Shown: piece by piece, positions 1-5,922 of the stretch
How positions within the stretch are numbered: the stretch's first letter is position 1
How the letters are laid out: the number at the start of each line of letters is the position of its first letter
Assembly (NCBI GenBank): GCA_016793585.1
Contig: JAEUJR010000678.1
Location: 1 to 10,869 of the forward strand
DNA length: 10,869 nt
Origin: Archangium sp.
Lineage (GTDB): Bacteria > Myxococcota > Myxococcia > Myxococcales > Myxococcaceae
Direction: 5' to 3'
The notes under the pieces: generated by a model
The model's input: the letters and a program-made list of their open reading frames with translations, nothing else
The model's database searches: none
What the model was told of the DNA's origin: nothing
Program-made: the position numbers and the translations under genes

Positions 1-117
1 GCCGAAGCGGGAATCAGGCTCAGGTTCCCGAACGCGACGGAAGCTCAAGTTCGTGAGGAGTTGATCGAGCTGCTCTACGGCGTGGAAGCGCGCCGGCGCT
101 TGTGCGGGAAGAAATGA
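1..117 (+). CDS. 3' end of an unrecognised protein (partial, 38 residues visible)
   Basis: The first reading frame is open from the window edge to a TGA at 115-117. It encodes a basic, helix-rich tail, including FPNATEAQVREELIELLYG, that ends Leu-Cys-Gly-Lys-Lys. The stop overlaps the ATG of the next gene as ATGA (114-117), so the two are probably co-transcribed and translationally coupled. The pattern (aromatic-Pro, a Thr/Glu turn, then Val-Arg-Glu-Glu-Leu and Leu-Tyr-Gly) resembles, from memory, the C-termini of small hypothetical proteins common in Proteobacteria and Cyanobacteria. It could also be the end of a toxin, because the following gene is of an immunity-protein type. The visible part is too short to decide. 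Confidence refers to its being coding. Confidence 0.6.
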   Translation, partial: AEAGIRLRFPNATEAQVREELIELLYGVEARRRLCGKK

Positions 118-650
118 CGATCGATTGGCCGGCATTGATAGGCCGTCATGTGCTCGTTCAGCAGCAGATCACGGAGTTGGACGCAGAGGCGCTGTGGGGC
201 CACGAGCTTCCTGGCCTTGCTGCGTCTCCCGCCGAAGTAGCGGCACTCGAGACACAGACTGGGCGCCTTCCCGACGCGTATCGCGAGTTCCTTCTGGCAG
301 CGAATGGCTGGCCGGCATTCCATCAATGGGTCGACCTCTTCAGTGTTGCCGAGTTGATGGGCGAACGCAGAGCCGAGGCGCACCAACTGTGTGCGGCTTC
401 ATGGAAGCAAGGCGTATTCGAGGGCACCGCAGCAACACTGGCTGAACTGCTGCCAATCGGATCGACGAGGCCGGGCTACCGTGACCTCGCCGCGACAGTG
501 TTCGTGCTGGGGCTTCGAGAAACCCGAGGGACTGTCTACTGGCTTGGCGCCCACGGCCTCGTCGACACTTTCCCGTCCTTCACGACGTTCTTCGCGTCGA
601 TGACTGAGTACGGACTCGAAGAGGTAGGCGAGCTCGAGCGTCAGTCGTGA
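114..650 (+). CDS. SUKH (SMI1/KNR4) domain protein, possible immunity protein
   Basis: This 178-residue cytoplasmic protein has no signal peptide or TM segment. The SUKH signature is at about residues 38-66: a helix beginning SPAEVAALE, then the conserved turn LPDAYREFLLAANGW. Aromatic-rich strands (FHQWVDLF near 69-76) and a late hydrophobic stretch (TVFVLGL near 128-134) suit the alpha/beta fold. In bacteria many SUKH proteins are immunity proteins that bind and neutralise a cognate toxin encoded just upstream, while others have regulatory or unknown roles. The ATG at 114 is preferred because it overlaps the upstream stop; a GTG at 102 would add four residues. Its 3' end overlaps the convergent PAP2 gene by 10 bp. 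Third positions contain visibly more A/T (ATA, CTT, GCT, GAA) than its neighbours, which hints at acquisition by transfer. No toxin can be seen, so the immunity role is inference. Confidence 0.75.
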   Translation: MTIDWPALIGRHVLVQQQITELDAEALWGHELPGLAASPAEVAALETQTGRLPDAYREFLLAANGWPAFHQWVDLFSVAELMGERRAEAHQLCAASWKQGVFEGTAATLAELLPIGSTRPGYRDLAATVFVLGLRETRGTVYWLGAHGLVDTFPSFTTFFASMTEYGLEEVGELERQS

Positions 651-1786
651 CGTAGACGCGGTGCCACCTTCGTCATCACGAACGCGAGCGCGAGCCCGGC
701 GTACACGTCGACGACGTAGTGGTACCGCAGATACACGCACGCGAACGGCATCGAGATCACCACTGGCAACACCCACCAGAACAGCTTTCTGGCGTGCCGA
801 AACGCGCTCCAGCCCAGCAGCATCGTGCAGCACGTGTGCATGCTCGGGAAGCAGTCGTAGGTGATGCGCGTCGCGTCCATCATCGCCTCCTTCACCGAGC
901 CGAGCAGGTAGAGGTCCAGCGACACGTCGAACGATCGCGACAGCACCGGGCCCTTCACGGGAACGAGTGAGTACGAGACGTAGGCGATGAGTAACGACGC
1001 TCCGATAGCGAACGCAGACTCACGCAACGCCGGCCGCCCGCCGATCATCAGCACCCCGCCGAGCACGAGCGGAAACAACACCGCGTAGAACGAGTACGCG
1101 AACGCGAGCCACTCCGAGAGCGGCCGATTGATAATCGCCTGCAAGAGCTCGAGTGGATCGTGCCCGAGGAACAGCGCGCGATCAGCCGAGGCCATCAACG
1201 CGTCGCGATCGTCTCCAAGCTTCCCGCCGACGACCGCATCCATCCACGCGTAGGCCGAGAGGATGAACAGCAACGGAGCCCAGTCGCGGAGCGCTCCGAG
1301 CAGTCGGCCGCCCTGCCCCTTCACGTACGAGCGCAGATCGAACGCGCCGCGCTGTTTCACCTCGACACCAACCGACAGCCACAGGAGCACCGTCGGCAAC
1401 CCAATGCCCACGACACGCAAGACCACCGTCGCGAGCATCGGAATCACCTGCGCGGTGCGCGCCTTACCGAGCTCGTTCCAGAACGCGGGCGTCGTGAACG
1501 CGAGCAGCGCCATCATCACGAACGGCAACAGCGCGACGATCGACGACACGCGATGAAGCCGCTGCATGCGCTCGGAACCGGCGGGCCACGGCATGGCGAG
1601 AAACTCCCGCGCGAGCAACACCCCGCCCACGAGCCCAAGCGCGAAGAACACCGTCACCGTGCGCAAGCCGGCCAACTGCTGAAACTCGAGGAACACGCCC
1701 GGGCCGACGCGGAGCAGCACGAAGCCGATGAACCCCAGCACCGCCCACTCGATTGGCCGCAACACGCCCGGCAGCCTACTTTCCAT
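641..1786 (-). CDS. PAP2-superfamily membrane phosphatase/phosphotransferase
   Basis: This 381-residue polytopic membrane protein has hydrophobic segments near residues 12-33, 42-59, 82-98, 114-140, 168-185, 228-250, 258-277, 315-328, 336-352 and 358-374. The C-terminal third carries the PAP2 active-site signatures: a Pro-x-x-Gly-Pro element (PVKGP, 276-280), CFPSMHT (312-318, His317 as acid/base) and LRYHYVVDVYAG (353-364, His356 nucleophile, Asp360). The Phe-Pro-Ser-Met-His and Arg-Tyr-His-Tyr forms resemble the inositolphosphotransferase/Aur1-like branch more than classic Pro-Ser-Gly-His phosphatases. The substrate is likely a lipid phosphate or phospholipid head group at the membrane face; the exact substrate cannot be read. 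The start is ATG 1784-1786. A GTG at 1763-1765 with AGTAGG nine bases upstream is a real alternative. The frame stays open upstream to 2026, but that stretch has no PAP2 character and lies antisense to the next gene. Its 3' end overlaps the SUKH gene by 10 bp. Confidence 0.85.
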   Translation of the reverse strand: MESRLPGVLRPIEWAVLGFIGFVLLRVGPGVFLEFQQLAGLRTVTVFFALGLVGGVLLAREFLAMPWPAGSERMQRLHRVSSIVALLPFVMMALLAFTTPAFWNELGKARTAQVIPMLATVVLRVVGIGLPTVLLWLSVGVEVKQRGAFDLRSYVKGQGGRLLGALRDWAPLLFILSAYAWMDAVVGGKLGDDRDALMASADRALFLGHDPLELLQAIINRPLSEWLAFAYSFYAVLFPLVLGGVLMIGGRPALRESAFAIGASLLIAYVSYSLVPVKGPVLSRSFDVSLDLYLLGSVKEAMMDATRITYDCFPSMHTCCTMLLGWSAFRHARKLFWWVLPVVISMPFACVYLRYHYVVDVYAGLALAFVMTKVAPRLRHD

Positions 1787-1823
1787 CGACGGCGCGCGGC
1801 AGACAGTGTTCGCTTGCGGGCTC

Positions 1824-4286
1824 ATGCGTCGACTCGGCTTCATCATGTTCGTCGTGTCGGGCGCTGCCGGGCTCGTCTTCGAAGTGGCGCTGCAGCGATC
1901 GTTGACGCGTGCGTTCGGCGTCTCGGCGCTGGCGACCTCGACCGTACTCGCCGCGTGGATGGCCGGGCTCGCGCTCGGAGCCATTCTGTTCGGTCGCCTC
2001 GCCGACCGGTCGAAAGCGCCGCTCAAGCTCTACGCCTGGCTCGAGATCGGCATCGGCGGCTGCGCGGCGGTGATGCCCTTCGTCGTTCCACTCGCGATCG
2101 ACGGGTTCGCCTCACTCGCCCGCGGCCGCACACTCGACGATCCACTCGTGCGCATCGGGCTCTTCGTGATGGCGTTCGCGATCACGCTGATTCCCACGCT
2201 GCTGATGGGTGGAACGTTGCCGCCCGTCGCGCGCGCCCTGTCGTCGAAGAGCGAGCTGGCGAGCGGAGATGGAGACATCGCCCGCCTCTACACGGCGAAC
2301 GTGCTTGGAGCAGCCATCGGCTCAGGCCTCGGCTCCTACGTCTTCCTGCCCGGCATCGGCCTGTCGGCCTCGATGTGGCTCGGCGCGGCATTCAATCTCG
2401 CCGCGGCAGGGCTCGGCTTCTGGCTCTCGTCACGCGTTCCAGTGCCGCCACCCGCAACGGCAGAGAAGGCAGCTGAACGCGCTCCGGTGTCACTGCTTGG
2501 ACTCAGCGCCTGGAGTGGCCTCGCCACCTTCGTCGCCGAGGTCACCTGGTTTCACCTGCTCGGCGCCGTCATCGGCACCAGCGCGTACGCCTTCGGTCTG
2601 ATGCTCGCGTTGTTCCTGGTCGCCTTGACGATCGGCTCGGCCTGGGTCGCCCGACAGCCCGACGCGAAGGTCGACCCCGCGATGCTCGGCAAGGTGCAGG
2701 CGGTGATCGCGCTGGCGATGGTGATCACCCTGCCCCTCTGGGACAAATCGAGCGCGCTCTTCGTCGTCGCCGGCAACTTCGTCTCGAGCTTCGCGGGCCG
2801 TGAAGTCGTTCGCGCGATCGTGGCTGCGCAGCTGATCGTGATTCCCGCCGCAGTTCTCGGCACCGTCTATCCCCTCACGCTGCGCCTCGGAGCGCGTCGA
2901 GGGAGCGTCGGCCAATCGATCGGCGGGCTGGCGGCGGCGAACACCCTTGGCGCGATCACGGGTTCGCTCCTCACGGGCTACGTGCTGCTCCCAGCGCTCG
3001 GATCTCGCGGAACGATTCTCGTCGTCGTCGCGGGTTGTGTCGGCCTCGCGCTGCTGCTCGCGGACAAACGCTCGAAGGTGATGGCGGCCGCGGCCGCGAT
3101 CATCGCGGCGTTCCTTCCCGCGTGGAGCCTGTCGTCACTGGCCTCGGGCGCGAACGTCTACTTCACCGAAACGCCGTACTACCTGTCGCAGGTCGAGTGG
3201 GCGCGCGAGTCGGTGAGTTCGGGCATCACGAGCGTCGTGCGCCACCCGAAGTCGCAGAAGCTCACCCTGCTCACCAACGGCAAGTTCCAGGGCAACGAGA
3301 GCGGCGAAGTGCAGGCCCAACGCGCCTACGCGCAGGTTCCGCTGCTCGCCATTCGCAACTTCAAGCGCGCGCTGTTGATCGGCGTCGGTACCGGCTGCTC
3401 GCTCGGCACGCTCGCCTCACACCCTTTCGAGCACATCGACGCGGTGGAGCTCTCCTCCGACATTCTCGACGCAGCGCGCACGTACTTCGGCTCGGTGAAT
3501 GAAGGCGTGCTCTCTGGCAACCCGAAGGTGACGGTTCACATCGCCGACGGCCGCAACTTCCTGCTGCTCTCGGAGGACCAGTACGACTTCGTGACGCTCC
3601 AGCTCTCGAGCATCTGGTTCGCGGGCACGGCCGATCTCTACAACCGCGACTTCTACCAACTGCTCAAGAAGCGCCTGGCGCCGGGGGCCGTGGTTCAGCA
3701 GTGGGTGCAGCTGCATCACATGACGCGAAAGGATCTCGCCGTCATCATCGCGACGCTGAAGTCCGAGTTCCCGCACGTGATGCTGTTCTTCCGCGGCAAC
3801 CAGGGCCTGTTGCTCTCATCGATGGAGCCGTTCTCGTTCGACGCGAAGGAACTGGCGCGACGCTCGACCCTGCTCGCGGGCACGCCGGCCACCCGCAACC
3901 TGCCCGCAGAAGATCTCGCCGTGCTCACGGGCAACGTGTTGCTCGACGAGGCGGCGATCGATCGCTTCATCGAGCAGGAGCACGCCTTCATCTCGACCGA
4001 CGACAACCTGTACCTCGAGTTCTCGACGCCCCGGGCGAACGCAGACGAGTCGCTGATGCAGGAAGCGCTGGTGAGTTCGCTCGGAGAGCTCCGCGCGAAG
4101 GAGCTGCCCCTCAGCGGCCTCGACACCGATGACGATCGCCTGCACGCGAAGGTGGCGTTTCTGCTCGGGCGTGGACAGCTCGATGAAGCGAAAGCCCTCA
4201 TCCCGCCGGAGCCGTCACCCCGGCTCGCCGCGTTCGCGCAGTGGCTCGCCGCGCAGCCTTCGTCAGACGCCAAAGAGGTGCGGTAG
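1824..4286 (+). CDS. Fused polytopic membrane / spermidine-synthase-like methyltransferase-fold protein
   Basis: The product has 820 residues. Residues 1 to about 440 form a membrane domain with about 13 hydrophobic segments, the first near 5-25 and the last near 417-437. It includes the family-typical VSGAAGLVFEVALQR (11-25), a Met-Gly-Gly-Thr-Leu-Pro-Pro turn (128-134) and GTVYPLTLR (346-354). Residues about 445-735 form a Rossmann domain of spermidine synthase type: glycine motif LLIGVGTGCSLGTL (517-530), acidic ribose-binding Glu542 in AVELS, ADGRNFL (574-580) and LYNRDFY (605-611). The Asp-x-x-Asp-Pro catalytic loop of true spermidine synthases is replaced by LQLSSIW (592-598), so aminopropyl transfer is doubtful. 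A short helical, TPR-like tail (772-809) ends the protein. The ATG at 1824 is chosen because the membrane signature begins there and upstream codons run antisense into the PAP2 gene; no strong Shine-Dalgarno is present. Its 3' end overlaps the sirtuin gene by 24 bp. The real reaction is unknown. Confidence 0.85.
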   Translation: MRRLGFIMFVVSGAAGLVFEVALQRSLTRAFGVSALATSTVLAAWMAGLALGAILFGRLADRSKAPLKLYAWLEIGIGGCAAVMPFVVPLAIDGFASLARGRTLDDPLVRIGLFVMAFAITLIPTLLMGGTLPPVARALSSKSELASGDGDIARLYTANVLGAAIGSGLGSYVFLPGIGLSASMWLGAAFNLAAAGLGFWLSSRVPVPPPATAEKAAERAPVSLLGLSAWSGLATFVAEVTWFHLLGAVIGTSAYAFGLMLALFLVALTIGSAWVARQPDAKVDPAMLGKVQAVIALAMVITLPLWDKSSALFVVAGNFVSSFAGREVVRAIVAAQLIVIPAAVLGTVYPLTLRLGARRGSVGQSIGGLAAANTLGAITGSLLTGYVLLPALGSRGTILVVVAGCVGLALLLADKRSKVMAAAAAIIAAFLPAWSLSSLASGANVYFTETPYYLSQVEWARESVSSGITSVVRHPKSQKLTLLTNGKFQGNESGEVQAQRAYAQVPLLAIRNFKRALLIGVGTGCSLGTLASHPFEHIDAVELSSDILDAARTYFGSVNEGVLSGNPKVTVHIADGRNFLLLSEDQYDFVTLQLSSIWFAGTADLYNRDFYQLLKKRLAPGAVVQQWVQLHHMTRKDLAVIIATLKSEFPHVMLFFRGNQGLLLSSMEPFSFDAKELARRSTLLAGTPATRNLPAEDLAVLTGNVLLDEAAIDRFIEQEHAFISTDDNLYLEFSTPRANADESLMQEALVSSLGELRAKELPLSGLDTDDDRLHAKVAFLLGRGQLDEAKALIPPEPSPRLAAFAQWLAAQPSSDAKEVR

Positions 4287-4994
4287 GAGTTCACCGCTTT
4301 TGCCGCGCACGACGTGATCGAAGCGCGCTGCGTAGTCAGGCGACGGATCGACGTCGACCAGCCAGCACGTTCCACCCACGCGCCGCGCCGCATCGACGAA
4401 CCCTGCCGCGGGGTACACCTGACCCGACGTGCCGATCGCGAAGAAGACGAGCTCGCGCCCCGCGCGTTCGATGAAGTCGTCGATCTGCGCGAGGTGGGCC
4501 GGGTTCAGCATCTCTCCGAACCAGACGATGTGCGGGCGCAGCCGGCCAGCGTTGCACGTCGGGCAGATCGGCACCGCGTCGAAGTACGTCTTGTCGTCGT
4601 CGAACGGCACGTTGCACTGCTCGCACCGCGTCTTGAACAGCTCGCCGTGAATGCAGATCATTCGCTTCGAGCCGGCGCGCGCGTGAAGCCCGTCGACGTT
4701 CTGGGTCGCGAGCAGCAATCGATCGCCCAGCTTCTCTTCGAGCTTCGCGATCGCGAGGTGCCCCGGGTTCGGAGCCACCTTCGCGGCGCCTTCACGCCGC
4801 AGGCTGTAGAAGCGCCAGACGGTCTTGGCGTCGGCGTCGAAGCCCTCGGGCGATGCGACCTCTTCCACGCGCCGGCCTTCCCACAGGCCACCGATGCCAC
4901 GAAACGTCGGCACGCCGCTCTCGGCCGAGACGCCAGCCCCGGTGAGGATCAGCACCTTCGACGCAGGCCCGAGCTGCGGCCGATTCACGGCCAC
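4263..4994 (-). CDS. cobB: NAD-dependent protein deacylase, class III sirtuin (CobB type)
   Basis: This 243-residue cytoplasmic enzyme removes acyl groups from lysines using NAD+, giving nicotinamide and 2'-O-acyl-ADP-ribose. The NAD-binding motif is GAGVSAESGVPTFRG (19-33). TQNVDGLH (97-104) and catalytic His116 in HGE follow. The zinc site is Cys124-x2-Cys127 and Cys143-x2-Cys146. RPHIVWFGE (152-160) and GTSGQVYPAAGF are typical of bacterial CobB. Tyr63-Ser-Leu-Arg66 (FYSLRR) matches the Tyr-x-x-Arg pocket that lets SIRT5 and E. coli CobB accept succinyl and malonyl groups, so desuccinylation or demalonylation is likely besides deacetylation. The start is GTG 4992-4994, overlapping the upstream gene by 10 bp; a GTG at 4986-4988 would give a four-base GTGA overlap and is equally plausible. 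It is last in the operon with the exported protein and the kinase, and converges on the fused membrane gene with a 24 bp overlap. Confidence 0.93.
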   Translation of the reverse strand: MAVNRPQLGPASKVLILTGAGVSAESGVPTFRGIGGLWEGRRVEEVASPEGFDADAKTVWRFYSLRREGAAKVAPNPGHLAIAKLEEKLGDRLLLATQNVDGLHARAGSKRMICIHGELFKTRCEQCNVPFDDDKTYFDAVPICPTCNAGRLRPHIVWFGEMLNPAHLAQIDDFIERAGRELVFFAIGTSGQVYPAAGFVDAARRVGGTCWLVDVDPSPDYAARFDHVVRGKSGELLPHLFGV

Positions 4995-5917
4995 ACCGCA
5001 CTGAACACCGCGGCCGCGCCTCCCGGGAAGAACGAGACCGCGACCGGAGGCGGCTCGGAGCCGGGGTTCACGATCACCACCGCGAGCCCCGACAGCGCGA
5101 GGACCCCACCCGCGATCAGCAACGGCACAGCCGTGCTCTGGGACTGGTAGCCGCGCGAATAGGCGCGATTGGCGGCGAGGCTCGCACAGCCCGCACGTGT
5201 TCCACCGCAGGCCGTGTCGATCTCGTTCGAGGCGGCGGCCGTGTCAGCGAGAAACCCCGCGCCGAGCGCGCTCGCGAGCACTCCGGCGCCGATGGCCGAG
5301 ACGCCGATGATGCGCGCGGTGCTGAAGAAGGAGGACGACTCCGCGGGCTTCGAGACTTCGGCCGGCGGTGCGGGCGGCGGGGGCAATGGCTCGGCGACGA
5401 CGACGGGCGGCGCGGGGGGTGGCGGCTCGGTCACCACGACCTTCGGCGGTTCGGGCGACTTCACGGGCTCGACGACGGGTTTGTCCTTCAGGCCGAACAA
5501 CTCCTTCAGCGGCTTCGTCAGCGTGGCGACCGCCTTCTGGCTCAGCACCTCTTTCAGTGACGCATCGGGCGCTTCGCCCGAGACCGTCGCGACCCGCTTG
5601 CCGAACTCGTCGACCGAGATCGCTTCGACCGAGCCAAACCCGTCGCCCAGCACCGAGCCGATCTCGACGAGCACCATCGCGGTCACGCCCTTCGCGCGCG
5701 CCTTCTCGACGAGGCAGGGCTTCTTCTTCTTGCACTCGCTCAGGTCGGCGGGAGGTGTCGCAGAAGGAACTCCGGCTTTCGCCAGCGCGGCCGAGATCTC
5801 CTGCGCCAGCTCGAGCGATCGTGGGCCCGGAACGCCGCTGCGCTGGCTGACCACAACCCACGCATCGTTCACCGGCGCGGCCTGAAGCGCTGCGGCGACC
5901 AGCAACACGCTCACCAT
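4985..5917 (-). CDS. Exported protein with Pro-rich linker and C-terminal TM hairpin
   Basis: The 310-residue product is not a named family that I recognise. A short signal peptide (residues 1 to about 14, ending LQAAP) precedes an alpha/beta domain (about 18-145) with a cysteine pair, Cys62 and Cys68, around a Lys-rich turn, then hydrophobic strands (VTAMVLVEIGSVLG). This pattern recurs in myxobacterial periplasmic proteins. A Pro/Val/Glu-rich linker spans about 147-188. Two TM helices follow (about 203-225 and 264-284), separated by a loop with Cys237 and Cys244. The ATG at 5915-5917 is chosen because AAGGGGAG lies eight bases upstream. A GTG at 5926 would give a GTGA overlap with the kinase but sits inside that ribosome site. 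The gene lies between the kinase and the sirtuin, with its start 5 bp beyond the kinase stop, so coupling is expected. Both it and the kinase tail contain VEPVK words. A sensory or envelope partner of the kinase is a guess. Confidence 0.82.
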   Translation of the reverse strand: MVSVLLVAAALQAAPVNDAWVVVSQRSGVPGPRSLELAQEISAALAKAGVPSATPPADLSECKKKKPCLVEKARAKGVTAMVLVEIGSVLGDGFGSVEAISVDEFGKRVATVSGEAPDASLKEVLSQKAVATLTKPLKELFGLKDKPVVEPVKSPEPPKVVVTEPPPPAPPVVVAEPLPPPPAPPAEVSKPAESSSFFSTARIIGVSAIGAGVLASALGAGFLADTAAASNEIDTACGGTRAGCASLAANRAYSRGYQSQSTAVPLLIAGGVLALSGLAVVIVNPGSEPPPVAVSFFPGGAAAVFSAVWP

Positions 5918-5922
5918 CGAAG

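Noticed and set aside
1753..1782. TTGGCC and TACTTT with 18-bp spacing as a promoter for the fused membrane gene.
   Set aside because: The -10 matches only three of six consensus bases. Such matches are expected by chance.
1787..2026. 80-codon N-terminal extension of the PAP2 gene.
   Set aside because: It is antisense to conserved TM segments of the fused membrane protein and lacks hydrophobic or family character.
1160..2476. Plus-strand open frame of 438 codons.
   Set aside because: It is Arg/His-rich low-complexity sequence antisense to the PAP2 gene and out of frame within the fused membrane gene. This is typical of high-GC shadow frames.
4314..5150. Plus-strand frame of 278 codons across the sirtuin gene.
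   Set aside because: It is antisense to a sirtuin with all family motifs. The product is Arg/Asp-rich without domain character.
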